64,000 nucleotides of DNA from Begonia masoniana (GCA_022432975.1 CM039509.1:14113860-14177859); one strand, 5' to 3'. Shown: positions 21,345 to 33,848, counted from the first letter of the stretch. The notes: a model not told the origin generated them from the letters alone. A program made the numbers and translations.

Positions 21345-24044
21345 TTAAGGAACTGGTAAGGGTTGCAATGTTTCTGAGGGTCTCTGATGCTCGGCTTTAA
21401 TCTGTTGACAACACAAACATGATCCTACATATTCTGCCACGCTTCGTTTCATACTAGGCCACCAGTAGTGTTGCTTAAGGTCTCTGTACATCTTTGTACT
21501 TCCAGGGTGAACAGAGAACCTGGAAGAGTGTGCTTCAGAAAGAATCTCATCACGGAGTTCCTTAATGGCTGGAACAAACCACCTATTTCTAAACTTCAGG
21601 ACCCCATTAGCAGAATAGTTAAAATCTGATTGGTCCGTAGAATTCATGCTTGACTTGTACTTGTTACACTCATCATCATTCGTCTGAGCTTCCTTTATTT
21701 TCTCTAGAATTGTAGGCTTTAAAGTTATGGTTGATAGTATAGCTGATACACTGGTTGCTGCTTCTAGGTTAAATTTCTGGAATTCTGACTCTAAAGCTAA
21801 TGGCATACTGAAAATCATAGATGGGGTTGTTGTTGTTACTCTACTCAAAGCATCAGCCACGACATTTGCTTTGCCGGGATGGTATTTAATCTCAAAATCA
21901 TAGTCTTTTACAAATTCCAACCATCGACGTTGCCTCATGTTTAGTTCCTTCTGTGTGAAGATATACTTCAGGCTCTTATGATCTGAAAATATCTCACAAG
22001 ATTGTCCATACAAGTAATGCCTCCAAATCTTAAGTGCAAATACAACTGCAACTAATTCTAAGTTATGGGTAGGGTAGTTCTTTTCATGTGTCTTAAACTG
22101 TCTAGAGGCATAAACTATTACTTTACCATTCTGCATTAACACACAACCAAGACCAATTTTAGAAGCATCACAATAAATACTAAATTTACCATCTTCAGCT
22201 GGAAGGGTTAAAATTGGAGCATTGGTTAGTTTCTGTTTCAAGGTCATGAAACTATGTTCACTTTCATCAGTCCATATATACTTCACATTTTTCCTGGTTA
22301 ACTTAGTAAGGGGTGTAGCGATCTTTGAAAATCCTTCGATGAACTTTCTATAATATCTTGCTAGACCAAGAAAACTCCTGATATCTGTAGCAGTCTTCGG
22401 TTGAGGCCATTCCTTAATCGCACGAACTTTGGCTGGATCGACAGATATTCCACCTCCAGAGATCACGTGACCAAGAAAGTGAACTCTGTCCAACCAAAAC
22501 TCACACTTGGAAAACTTAGCATAAAGCTGGTGCTGTCTAAGTACTCCTAACACCAAACTCAAATGCCTTGCATGCTCATCCTTAGTTCTAGAATAGATCA
22601 GAATGTCGTCTATGAACACTATGACAAACTTGTCCAAATACTCGTGAAACACCCTATTCATGAGATCCATGAAGGCTGCTGGTACATTTGTCAAACCAAA
22701 AGACATAACCAAAAACTCATAATGTCCATACCTTGTGCGAAAGGCAGTTTTTGGGATATCTTCAGATTTTACCTTCAGCTGGTAATAACCGGACCTAAGG
22801 TCAATCTTAGAGAAAACTCTTGCACCCCTAAGCTGGTCAAATAAGTCATCAATTCTTGGCAAAGGGTATTTTTTTTTGACAGTTAACTTATTCAATTCTC
22901 TATAATCAATGCACATACGCATTGATCCATCTTTCTTCTTGACAAAAAGGACAGGTGCGCCCCACGGTGAAAAGCTTGGGCGTATGAACCCTTTCTCCAA
23001 TAGATCCTCCAATTGTTTCTTTAATTCCTTAAGTTCAGTTGGAGCTAATCTATATGGATATTTAGACACAGGCTCGGCTCTAGGGTAAATATCCACAACA
23101 AATTCAATTTTCCTATCTGGCGGTAAACCGGGAAGGTCATCTAAAAACACTTCGGGGAAGTCTTGGACGATTAAGACGTTCTGAGGATTTGCTTTTTCCA
23201 CAAGCTGTGTGTCTAGAACGCTAGCTAAAAAGCACAAATACTCCCCACATAGGGAAGGTCTAGTGTTAATAGAAGTCATCACAGACATTTCCTTACTCTT
23301 CTTTGAAGCTTGAAAGGTATGTTTCAACTTACCAGGGGGTTGAAAGCTAACTACTCCAGTTCTACAATCAATTGTGGCGTGATGTTTAAACAACCAGTCC
23401 ATTCCTAGGATTACATCAAATCCTCTTATATCCATGATTATAAGATCAGCAGATAGACTTACGTTCTCTACTAACACCTTACTGTCAAGCATCACCTGGT
23501 TAGAGTGCATGCTCTCACCAGAAGGTAATGCTATGCTAAACATATGTTCAGAAGGAGCAAACCGTACATCTAGCTTATCAGCAAAAGCAGAGGCTATAAA
23601 AGAATGTGTTGCACTCGAATCTATCAAAGTAAAAGCAGGTACAGAGTTGATCAATATAGTACCTGACACCACAGCAGGCTGGTCCTCTTCTCCTGACTCT
23701 ACCATGGAAAATATTCTCGGCTTTATCCTAGCAGGGCCACTCTTCGACGTTGGGCAGTCTTTAACAATGTGTCCCGGCTTGTTACAGTTGAAGCATCGAA
23801 GGACTCTGGGCTTAGTGCAGTCTTTGAATGAGTGTCCAACCTCCTCACAGTTGAAACACCTTCCAGAAGTCCACCTACATTCTCCCGGGTGATTCTTTAA
23901 ACATGTTGGACATTGGGGAAATTTCTTGACATTCTGCACTTTCCTTCCTGCTCCCTGGCTATTTTGGCCTTCACTTGGCCTCTTCGTTCCCCTTTGTTGG
24001 TGTGGCTGGTTAAACCTTTGCGGGCCTCCTTTGGTCCAGCACAT
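21345..24044 (-). pseudogene. Element A zinc knuckles, protease, RT, RNase H, integrase N-terminus
   Basis: A long frame of about 899 codons. It has CCHC-type knuckles (CPTCLKNH..., CFNCEEVGH..., CFNCNKPGH...). The protease site is LIDSSATHS near 23615, where families have DSGATHS, so the catalytic glycine is replaced and the enzyme is probably weak or dead. RT has [22 protein letters not shown] and the catalytic FIDDILIYS near 22600. RNase H has [10 protein letters not shown] and FSDHKSLKY. An HHCC zinc finger ([12 protein letters not shown] ... CLCC) precedes the stop. Motifs fit the Tekay/Del clade. It is out of frame with gag by an indel near 24045. Confidence 0.94.
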
Positions 24045-24799
24045 TTCCTTTCAGCCTCTTCCACTTCCAGAGCAGTGGACACCACCTCACTTAATGTCAA
24101 ACCTTTAATACCACAAAATTTAACTCCTCGGTAAATTTCTGGCTTCAGCCCATGCACAAATTTGAACACCTTATCCTCATCCTTGTGAGCAAAGTGTCCA
24201 GAAAATCTGGACAGGGACTCAAACTGCCTACTATACTCGGCCACGGACCCTGTCTGTTTCAAGTTCAGGAACTCCAATTTCTTCGCGGTCTGGACAGTAC
24301 TGTTAAAATACTTCCCATAGAAAATGTCCTTGAATTGTGACCAAGGCATCGTCAAAACATCTGTGGTGGTCTCTATTGTTTCCCACCAGAGTTGAGCTTC
24401 ACCAGCTAAATGAAAGGTTGCCAACGTGACTTTTTCTCCTTCTCCAATGTTGGCACACCTAAACATACTTTCAATCTTTCTAAGCCATCCTTCAGCAATA
24501 ACTGGATCAGTTGACTGTCCATCAAACGTGGGTGGTCTTAGCCTCCTGAACCTATCTCCAGAATGTTCACCACTAGAACCCGAGTTGGCACTTCCTTGTG
24601 CTTCTCGGTTCAACAACACACCTAACTGATCAGACTGTTGACGCACTATATCAATCTGTTGACGCATCAATTCTGTCAGCTGTCTGATTACACTAGAGTC
24701 CTCCTCACGTCTTGGACTTGGTATCTCTCTTGGTATCCTCGGCCTTCCTGGTCGCCTAGCCATTTTGCTAAATTCCTGAATAAAGTTAAATATGTTCAT
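24045..24799 (-). pseudogene. Element A gag (capsid) region
   Basis: Starts at the first ATG downstream of the primer site (MNIFNFIQEFSKMARR; a second Met precedes ARRPGRPR). Contains the retrotransposon gag core: PPTFDG, GWLRKIESMF, LAGEAQLWW, W.QFKDIFYGKYF and an EYSRQFESLSRF segment, then an acidic/basic linker ([12 protein letters not shown]). After about residue 250 the frame is lost; the zinc-knuckle part continues in another frame. Gag forms the cytoplasmic virus-like particle. Confidence 0.92.
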
Positions 24800-24903
24800 A
24801 AATACCTAATAGCTAAGGTTAACGTAAACACTTACAGTTGTTGGAGCACTTCCATGCAACGATTGACACTGATGAGTAATCTTTTGAACGGTTTAACTGA
24901 ATG

Positions 24904-24915
24904 TCTCTGATACCA
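24904..24915 (-). other. Primer binding site, element A
   Basis: The minus strand reads TGGTATCAGAGA three bases after the 5' LTR, matching initiator tRNA-Met at 11 of 12 positions. Confidence 0.88.
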
Positions 24916-24918
24916 CAC

Positions 24919-27122
24919 TGTAACGCCCCGAGTTTTATGAACCCGGTTTGTTACTCATAAGCCATACATAACTAAGAAACCTTGGCCTAAATTTAAAACT
25001 CTCTCAAAAGTCTAAATTTAACTTTTTTTTTTGAAAAAGAAACTTCAAAACATTTAAATGCTTGCAGCGGAAATCATTTGAACCACAATGAAGTTATACA
25101 AAACTACGAAATGCTGTTGAATTGTTAAGAAACAATCGGCAATTTGAAAATCTAGTTTAAACAGCAAAATACTAGAGAAGTCGCATAAGTCAAACACATC
25201 TGCCGATTGATAAAGTCAACGGAAGAAGCAGAAACAGAAGATAGAAGGTTTCTACCGATGACGTCAGCCAAAAGACATCAACCGACCGCAAACGACAAAA
25301 TACACTCTACATCCTCCGATGACTATACGACAAAAATCCTCCTACATCTACCGATGACGTCAACACGCATCTGCCGATGAGTTTACCGAGACATCATCCG
25401 ATGGAGTTTGACCTACACCTTCCGATAGAACAAACCACATGTACCGGTGACTTTACTGAGACATCATCCGATGACTATTCTTAAGGCATCTTCCGATAGA
25501 ATTAACCTACATCATCCGATGACCTTTCTTAAGGCATCTTCTGATAGAATTAACCTACATCATCCGATGACTTTTCTTAAGGCATCTTCCGATAGACAAC
25601 AACACAACTTCCTCCGATAGAAAACAATAAACTTCTACACGCATCCACTGATAGCTTTTACCAAAACATCATCCGATAGATAAATTACTCGACTCCTACC
25701 GATGGACAAAACAACATGGCAGTAGACTTTACTATAAATCAAGAAAGTCTCGACTATCAAAAGGACTTAAGCATTTTACCAAAAACCATTCAGAGGCAGT
25801 TTAAATCATTGTATTGCTCAAATTCAGTAAAAACAACATTATAAAATCCAACAGAACACTAATGTCAGGAAATCTCCAAAACTAATTCAAAAGGTTGCTA
25901 CCACTACTGTCATGAAAACTCAATGTACTCAGATTGAATCATTATCAACTAGACCTTCACAGCCGATGACACCAGTTAACCCGCCGACACCAGTTAACCC
26001 GCCTCATCAGTTTACCAGACCGGAGCATGAATGTACCCCTCCAACCACATCTACTCATCTGTGCACACGGGAAATTCACCTGCAGTAATCTCTTCACCTA
26101 CATCACAAAACTCATCTATTAGCCTAATGCTAAGTAAGTAAAGCAAGAAATGAAATGTGTACTGAAATGTAAATCCTAAATATGCAGTTTCTACTTTCAT
26201 TCCTCAGTTATGTTGCATTCGTTCACTGGTCTGATGATCCCTGATACAATGGGAGGTGGATCAGTTTTCCCAGGGTATGAATCCATATATTCAATTAAGG
26301 GGCGGATTAATTCCCTTAACAGCTGATTTGATCCCTGATACAATGGGAGGTGGATCAATTTTCCCAGGGTATGAATCCGTATGTTCGATTAAGGGGCGGA
26401 TTAATTCCCTTAAAAGTATACTGTTACAATCTGTTCACATCTCACCATGCTACTTCATGTAAATTCATTTTCGTTTTCTTTCAAAATATGATGCATGGAA
26501 ACTGAAAAGAAACATTCATTCATGCACACACAATTCCTACTGTTTTGTGATGTAGGCCCGAAGGCACATGCAAACTCTACTTACCTGGTCTCCTGGAAAA
26601 ACTTGGTTGCAAGCTACTTCGGGTATTACTCAAACCTAAAACCATAGACAGAGCATACATTAAATTTCCTCTAATCTTCATTCTAAACCACTAGAAATCT
26701 AAGGGAAACTGTTTTGGGAACTTAGTCATTGTGCATTCCCGATTTCAACTTAAACCGAAACCACCACTCGCTTACCGCCTTCTCAAAACCTCATTTATCA
26801 TCCCTCCTACCAACGATAGATACAATGTAACAAGAAATAGAAGCAAAACTCACCAAGTTCGGAGGAAATCGCTGGAGGAAGTCGAAGGGGGTCTCCTATC
26901 GCGTTCTGCTAAGCTGAGGAGTTGAGAATGGAGAGGAAATGAAATAAATAGTGGCGGCTACTTCATTAATAGTTTCCTTAAATACGTTATCCACTTTTGA
27001 ATTTTTAATTACCCTTAAGCCTTTTTCTAGTCATCCACTAACCCTACATTTAATATTGCCATATAAATTGTGCAATAAGTTTAAAAGGAATTGAGAAACG
27101 GTTTGATAGAACCGGTATTACA
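24919..27122 (-). repeat. 5' LTR of element A, 2204 bp
   Basis: Near-identical to the 3' LTR outside the tandem array, with scattered substitutions and small indels. It has only about two 94-bp units (26229-26413). Its complementary pair is CCTACATC (26097-26104) and GATGTAGG (26549-26556), so the implied intron is 26098-26584 (487 bp), against 1387 bp in the 3' LTR. Confidence 0.93.
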
Positions 27123-27170
27123 CGGAGAAAGCAAATCTGTCACGACCCTAATACTGTACCCAATTTCCGT

Positions 27171-27260
<90 letters not shown>
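27171..27260. repeat. (AC)n/(AT)n microsatellite
   Basis: About 10 AC units followed by about 35 AT units, near the 3' end of LTR L4. Confidence 0.95.
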
Positions 27261-27263
<3 letters not shown>

Positions 27264-28103
27264 ATCCTAATAACTTTAACTGCATTTAAACGGAATTTTA
27301 AAGCGGAAACCATATTTGTAAAACATCCAAACCTAATTTTGAAAACCATTTAGTAAGGACTTAAAACAATTATTAAACTTTAAAGCAATTAAAATAATTT
27401 AATTAAAACTTAAAATAATTGATTTAAAACAACTAAATTCGATCACAGGGACAAAAACGGAGTTTTGCTCCCAATATATAGGGGCGATTGATCGACCATA
27501 AAGGGGCGATCAATCGCCCTTCAGCGATTGCAACAGGAGAATGTTTGCCTGTTGCAAATTGCCTGTGGCGATCAGTCACCACAATTTGTGGCGATTGATC
27601 GCCACGCTCTCTGGATTTCTCCAGAGAGCGGCGATCCTTCTTTCTTTCCTTTTCCCCTGTGCCAACTTCACACACTCCACAATTTTTTATTTTCTTCACA
27701 CTTCATTACTAACGAACACAACAGTCATCATAAAGACTTAAACCCAATCAAAACCCAACATTCACACGCTTTCGTAATCTTATCCAAAACCGACTCAAAA
27801 CGTATTTAAAACGAAGTACAGTTCTCTGAAAACGAACTGTGTGGATATGTTTAAAACTGTACAATTCCTCCTATTAAAATCATCCAGCAATTCCATAAAA
27901 ACTTTACAAAAACAGTTTACAAAATAGATTTCTGAAAACGTTTAAAACCTATCAACTAACAGAACCAAGCATCCTAAAATGTCTATACAATTATCAGCCC
28001 AAAACATCACAAAAACCCCAAAACCTATACATACTTCCCCACAGGTCAGGTCAAGCATCGACTGCGCCAGCACACCACCGCAGGCCATCCTCCGTCAACT
28101 ACC

Positions 28104-28150
28104 TCATTCCTCAGGTGGAGGGATCTCATCCTCACCTGCCTCAATGTCAC
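28104..28150 (-). other. Putative acidic terminal exon, LTR L4
   Basis: The minus strand after TATGGTGTAG reads GDIEAGEDEIPPPEE then TGA, nearly the same peptide as L1. CCTACACC at 28150-28157 pairs with GGTGTAGG at 28621-28628. Confidence 0.5.
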
Positions 28151-28261
28151 CTACACCATACAGACAAACTATGAGATAAAAATCTCAGCAAGCTCTCGTA
28201 AATGCAGATGCGTGCATATGCGTATGTCATTCATAAAACATGCAGATAACAGATTCAGATT

Positions 28262-28430
28262 CATTACGTCGCAGACAGATTGTCACCGAGGCCTAAACCC
28301 ACCTCGCCGTGACCATATAACAGATTACGTAGATTTTGTTGGTTCATTTTACTTTTTAATTAGGTCGCAGACAGAATGTCACCGAGGCCTAAACCACCTC
28401 GCTGTGACAAGATAACAGATTACGTAGATT
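28262..28430. repeat. Tandem duplication in LTR L4
   Basis: Two copies of a segment containing GTCGCAGACAGA.TGTCACC and GAGGCCTAAACC, about 110 bp apart. Confidence 0.8.
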
Positions 28431-28661
28431 CATTTCATTCTCTTAAACACATGCTTTATCATACGTGATGCATGAGCAGTCATATGCATAAAGTAAACAA
28501 CCAGCATGTATACCATCAAGACGATAAACAAACATAACCTATAAACAACTAACCTAACTACCCAATCAAGACTATTTAAACAAACGCATCACCAAACTCC
28601 TCGAGATGACTTCGACGTACGGTGTAGGCCAAATCTGCCAGAGAAGATCACGAGAACTTAC

Positions 28662-28706
28662 CTCGTGTCCAAAGCAGCTCAAGCTCCGTCCACGAGCGTT
28701 GTTTAC
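28662..28706 (-). other. Putative middle exon, LTR L4
   Basis: 45 nt between TTGCTTAG and GTAAGTTCTCG on the minus strand. The open frame KQRSWTELELLWTR joins the acidic exon. L5 has the same peptide. Confidence 0.5.
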
Positions 28707-30205
28707 CTAAGCAATTTAGAACATTTATCGTTAAAACGAATTCAAACTTCTAAACGTCCAAATTCAACAAAAACCTTAACTAAAGAATTTTCCTAAAATC
28801 TTAACCTAACTAATCGAAGCATTTAAACAAACTATTAACGCTCGATAGTTTAAAATCACAATTAACGAGTTTTCCTAAAACCCGAAAATTCTCCAATTTT
28901 AACATTTCTCACAAACCACTCCAACTTCGTCCAATAACGTTCAATACGCTCTATACATTCATAAACTACAACAATCTATCGATTTTGAACCCTAAATCTC
29001 AATTTCTAACAAAACCTAAACGAAACCCTAATTGTTCAAACTCTGTAAAAAATCGAAATAAACGCTCTAAGATCATAGATTCATATCTAGAGTTGCGAGA
29101 GGAGGAGAAATCGCGAAGAAAACGAGACGAACAGAGCACGAATCGGAGGTCGGAGTTGAGAAATCGTCGATGGCAGAGAAGGAGATCGCAAAAGGGGAGC
29201 TTCCTGGCGTGCAAATGGTGGAGGAGGAAGAAGAAGGTTGTTTTTAATAAAATTTGGTTTGCAAAATTACCATTTTGCCCTTAGTACATATTTTATATTT
29301 GTTTCGTCCTTTGTTTCGTTAATTAGCTAGCTATTTGGCTTCTCCAACTTTCCTTATTTCACCAATAAGTTCAACTTATATTTAGGATTTAATAAAACTG
29401 TCCGTTCGCAAATCAGACCTCGTTTACTATTTTCACTAAAACGTCCTTTATATTACGAGAAACGTAATTACTCGGAATATAGCATTATTACTCCAAAAAA
29501 TCCCGTAAATTTCTTAAAATTCTTATTAATCTCTAAGATCGTAATAAAGCTTTCTTTTCGTAAAATGGGCTTGATTTAACATATTTACAAAAATACCATC
29601 ATATATTATAATATTAATATTCTGTAAAGCCGGGTATTACAAAATCAATAGTAGAAATAACGAAATAAGTAAACGATTAAGAAAAAGGGCAAAAGGTAAA
29701 TTGTAGAATAAAAACCAAATGTCTCCTTCCCTCTCTGCATTTAACGATTTACAGAGAGGAAAAAGCTTCTTCCCCCTCATCTTGGCGATTTCTCCATCTC
29801 TCCCATGCCGATCTTTCAACGGCCGATCAACGATTCTTCCTCTGGCGATTTTCTTCTCTGATTTCCTTCGTCAAAGTTTTATTCAGATTAGGGTTTAGAA
29901 GGAAATTACCGATTTATGTTAGAAATCGATAAGTTCACCATATTTACGTCTATTGATGATGTATTGACGGTCATTAGACATAGTTAGTCGATTTATTGAT
30001 GAATGTTAGGGTTTGAGGTGGTTAGAGATTTTGAAAAATCCGTTAATAGAGGTTAGGATATTTCGAGCGCAAATTGCTCGATAAAATGCCTCAATGAGCC
30101 AAAATAAAGTTTTAGGAAGATTTCCTTTAGTTAGGAGTTTCGTTCATTTACGAAATTTCATGGTTTAGCCTCGATTTTAATATAGATTACTATGAATTAG
30201 CTTAG

Positions 30206-30250
30206 GTGAACAAAGCTTGCGGGCGACAATCGGATTGCTAAGGACGACAG
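30206..30250 (+). other. Putative middle exon, LTR L3
   Basis: 45 nt between TTAGCTTAG and GTAAGTCTTCG. The open frame ends ATIGLLRTT, similar to LGLLRKQ in element B. GGCCTACACC follows at 30281-30290. Confidence 0.5.
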
Positions 30251-30787
30251 GTAAGTCTTCGTGATTTGTTTGGCCGGTTTGGCCTACACCATAAGAAAGT
30301 ATGTGAAATTGAAGAATTAGAGATGTAGCGTGTTTCGGGTAATTAGATTGGGTAGTTAGGTTACTTTAAGCTATAGAAAGTTTAGCGTTCGTTGTTTGTT
30401 TTATGTTTGTTTTCATTATTGTATTATGCACGTCCATGCATTATGTTTTCTGAACAAGCATGCAAAAATGAATTTCAAGTATGTTTATCATAAAAAGGAT
30501 AACAAAAGGTATAAACGTACGTAATAACGGTCACGTCAAGGTGGTGGTTCAGACATGGCTGTCAGATGAAGCATGTTTTCCCCCCGGGTAGATACGAGGG
30601 GCTATCCAATCGTTGGATGTGCCGCTTCTATCTACTGAGTGCGAAGCCCCGGTGACGTCTTAAATGAAATTAATAGCGAAAAGGTAGGATGACTGCATGA
30701 TTTTAAGTATTGCATATGCATAGCATTCATCTGCATTTACGTAGATTTACTGAGCCCTTTAGCTCATAGTTTAATTCTATGGTGTAG

Positions 30788-30834
30788 GTGATTTCGAGAC
30801 AGGCGAGGACGACGTTCCTCCACCCGAAGTATGA
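30788..30834 (+). other. Putative acidic terminal exon, LTR L3
   Basis: After CTATGGTGTAG it reads GDFETGEDDVPPPEV then TGA, in phase with the middle exon. Confidence 0.5.
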
Positions 30835-31284
30835 GCATGTTGATGGAGGATGGCCCGTGGGAGTGTGTCGGCGCAGTCGACGCTATTTTTGACTCGTGGG
30901 GATGTAAGTACATATTTTGGGGATTTTGATAGATAAAAGGATAGGAAAATTGTATAGATGACTCATTTTAGGATGTTTGGTAACTGGATAGATAATATAT
31001 AGTATTTTGTTGTATTTTTTATGATTTCAAACAGAGGGAAAATGTTCAGTTTTTAAATGGATCCACGCGGTTCGTTTTTATGAAATTTGGTTACGTTTTA
31101 AATATGTTTTGAGTCAGTTTTTGTGTGAGACTATGAAGGATGTGTGAGTAAGTTATGTTGAAGTGTTTAGTATGTTTTAGTATGTTGTTTGGTGTTGAAG
31201 TTGAAGGGAAGAGTGAAGAAGTGGTGAAGTGTACAGGGGAAAGAAAGAGAAAGGAATAGAGGCAACTCTCTGGAACGAATTCCA

Positions 31285-31480
31285 GAGAGTATGCCGATCG
31301 ATCGGCAGGGAGGGCAATCGATCGGCGCCTCAATGGTAACTTCTTTGGCTTTTCCAGAGAAGTTGTCGATCGTTCGCCAAAATGGGCGATCGATCGGCTA
31401 TGAAGAGAAGAAAAGGGGAGATCGATCGCCTATGAGAAATCGCCACAGCCGATCGATCGGCTGAAATGGCCGATCGATAG
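31285..31480. repeat. CGATCGATCG palindrome cluster, LTR L3
   Basis: Seven or so copies of CGATCGATCGGC/CGATCGATCGCC and close variants within 200 bp. Equivalent clusters sit at 5631-5732 with 10915-10975, at 27480-27640 and at 41310-41510. Confidence 0.85.
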
Positions 31481-31670
31481 GCCATACAAATTTCAGGCTT
31501 CTGCCCTTTTTACCCCTGAAAAAAAAACTTGGCCGATTGTTTTAAATGGTTTTCAACATTGGTTTCCAAGGTTTAGTTTTAAAATGATTTCAACCAACCT
31601 AGATTTCGACTAAAATTTTTAAAAGAAAAATTTATACGGAAAATTAAGGGTAAAGAATTAGGGTCGCTAC

Positions 31671-31889
31671 ATTAGTCATCAAAATAATACTTTAAATAAA
31701 TGATTCATCTCTCCTCCAAAGAGAGAGAGTTAGTTCAACATAATTAAATGAAAAATAGTAGAAGTAATCTTGAACATAATGCTATTAAATAAAAGAAATA
31801 GATAGGAGATAATACCTGTCTCTGGATGTCAACGTTGTAGCGTAAAACGTGTATTGGTCTGCTCGTCCGGGGTTGGAAATTTTCTTTAA
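31671..31889. other. Unclassified AT-rich sequence at the left edge of element F
   Basis: TSD of L3 followed by AT-rich sequence. Homology to gypsy integrase begins at about 31890, so this is the truncation edge of element F. Confidence 0.5.
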
Positions 31890-33396
31890 TCTCTCTCCTT
31901 ACAACCTTTGTTTGCTTGTCTAGCGTAGTCTTCATTTTTCTTTTCGATGGCCTTATGCACTGTCTCATGTAGTTTCTTAATTTATACTGCTTTGTTGGCT
32001 CCTATCGGGTTCGCTAAATCCTTGATAGGTAGGGACACAAGGTCTAGTGGTGTGGAGGGGTTGAATCGATATACGACCTTGAAGGGTGTTTGTTGAGTAG
32101 TGGAATGGACACTCTGGTTGTCGGTAAATTCTAATCTTGGAAAAAGTATATCCCAGTCTGATAATTTCTTTCACACAATGCTCCTTAAAAGAGTACCTAA
32201 GGTCCTATTTACCACTTTTGTCTGTCCATCGGTTTATGGATGGAAGGATGTTCTAAAATACAGATGGGTTCCTATCTTTTTCCATAATGTAGTCCAAAAA
32301 GCACTTAGAAACTTAGTGTCTCTATCTGACACTATAGAATGTGGAATATCATGCAATCGAACAATATCTTGAAAGAACAAATCAGCTATACGGATAGAAT
32401 CATCAGTCTTGGCACATGCAATGAAGTGTGCCATCTGAGAAAATCGATCAACGACTACCAATATAGAATCCTTACTTCTAGCGATTCATGGTAATCCTAG
32501 AATAAAATTCATGCTGATCTCGATCCAAGGTTGAGTGAGTACGGGTAATGGCAAATATAATCCTTGCGGCAAGACTCTACTCTTAGCCTTCTTGTAAATT
32601 ACATATTTTTCTACCACTCTGTGCACATCTCTCATCATATGGGGCCAGAAGAAATGCTCTTTAAGCATATTGTGGCTTTTCTTCTCCCGAAATGACTAGC
32701 TAAACCTCCACTATGAGCTTCCTTCACGAGGCACTATCTTAAACTTCCATTGCGAATGCAAAACTTGTTCCCATTCAATAGGTAGTCGTTCATGATAAGG
32801 TAGTCTCTTTCGACTTTGTATATGCATTTAGTATAGTAGGATCCAAAATCAGGGTCAAATTCATAAATTTCCTTGATCCATTCGAACCCGAATAATCTAG
32901 TTCCTAACTCCGTTATGAGGACGCGTTTCCTAGATAGTGCGTCGACAACAACATTGTTTTCTCCTTTAAGGTACTTGAGGGTGTAGGAAAATCTCTCCAA
33001 AAATTCCACATATTTTGCATGTCTCTTGTTAAACTTATGTTGACTCTTGGTATGTTTTAATGCTTGATGGTCAGTATGTATAGTAAACTCTTTTGACAAG
33101 AGATAATGTTGCCAATGTTCTAGTGCTCGTATGATAGTATAAAATTCCTTATCGTAAGTCGAATAATTGAGCATTGCTCCTTTGAGCTTTTCACTAACAT
33201 ATGTAATCGGTTTACCCTCTGCATAAGAACGGCTCCAATGCCAATTCCAGAGGCATCACTCTTTATTTCAAACACCTTACTAAAATCAGGAAGTGCTAGT
33301 ACAGGTGAATGACATAACTTGTCCTTAATCAAGTCAAAGCTTTGTTGACAAGATGGAGTCCATTCAAATTCTTTCCCCTTTTTGGTGCAGTCAGTT
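31890..33396 (-). pseudogene. Element F pol: end of RT, RNase H, integrase (decayed)
   Basis: Reading leftward: [16 protein letters not shown] and [14 protein letters not shown] (RNase H aspartate present), then [20 protein letters not shown] and HTDHQALKH (around 33000-33170). A zinc-finger remnant follows with the second cysteine pair damaged (YVIYKKAKS for CVxCKKAKS). The integrase core has MNFILGLP and [12 protein letters not shown] (32234-32540), then a frame-broken C-terminus ending near 31890. Several stops and frameshifts make it non-functional. Confidence 0.85.
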
Positions 33397-33480
33397 AGTG
33401 ACGACCCTTTTTCCTAGCAAGAAATTTTCCGCTCTGGGGATTGGGCCGTAGCACAATATTCTCCTCTCACGGCTTTGTTT

Positions 33481-33564
33481 GGCAAGGACTTCCCAGTCGA
33501 TTCACCCAACCTGGTACTACGCTCGTCGAAGCAGCCTTTAACTTCAGAGTTCTTAAGGGATCCG
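33481..33564 (-). other. 5S rRNA-derived domain, Cassandra 2 LTR 1
   Basis: Minus-strand box A-like, intermediate and box C-like segments are present, with extra bases relative to the other copies (gattcaccc, gcagcc). Confidence 0.8.
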
Positions 33565-33766
33565 TTGTCACAATGGTGTCTCCAAAATTGCGTTCTGTAC
33601 TATCTTGGGAAAAAGGGGGGTCTCTTTCATATGTTGTATTTTCAAACATACTTTCCTGTTGGGTACAGGCTCTGATACCATTTGTAACGACCCTTTTTCC
33701 TAGCAAGAAATTTTCCGCTCTGGGGATTGGGCCGTAGCACAATATTCTCCTCTCACGGCTTTGTTT

Positions 33767-33848
33767 GGCAAGGACTTCCCAGTCGATCACCCAACCTGGT
33801 ACTACTCTCGTCGAAGCACTTTTAACTTCAGAGTTCTTAAGGGATCCG
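33767..33848 (-). other. 5S rRNA-derived domain, Cassandra 2 LTR 2
   Basis: Complete 5S-like core on the minus strand (GGATCCCTTAAGAACTC through TTGCC-type end). Confidence 0.82.

Larger units (their letters stand above)
17205..27122 (-). mobile_element. Element A: full-length Tekay/Del-type chromovirus
   Basis: 9918 bp with TSD CGGAG (17200-17204 and 27123-27127). Order on the minus strand: 5' LTR (27122-24919), tRNA-Met primer site, gag, protease, RT, RNase H, integrase, chromodomain, polypurine tract, 3' LTR (20244-17205). The coding region is nearly intact: one frameshift in gag (near 24045), one nonsense codon in integrase (21345-21347), and DSS in place of DSG at the protease active site. 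The LTRs differ in length because of a 94-bp tandem array. Confidence 0.95.
27138..29641 (-). mobile_element. Solo LTR L4 (family L)
   Basis: 2504 bp with TSD AAATC (27133-27137, 29642-29646), inserted in L3 only 10 bp beyond the element A target duplication. On the minus strand it starts TGTAATACCCGGC and ends TAGGGTCGTGACA. It has CGATTGATCGCC palindromes at 27480-27640 and the splice-like motif set at 28104-28706. Confidence 0.94.
16748..31670 (+). mobile_element. Solo LTR L3 (family L), split by element A and L4
   Basis: TSD TTAGT on both sides (16743-16747 and 31671-31675). It starts TGTAACACCCGG and ends AGGGTCGCTACA. After removing element A and solo LTR L4 with their duplications, about 2.5 kb remains: 16748-17204, 27128-27137 and 29647-31670. 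The first 450 bp contain three diverged copies of a module ending 'ttattagarccct'. The last 400 bp carry CGATCGATCG clusters. Confidence 0.9.

Noticed and set aside
22563..24910. Plus-strand open frames opposite element A pol and gag
   Set aside because: Shadow frames of the minus-strand coding region, without conserved motifs.
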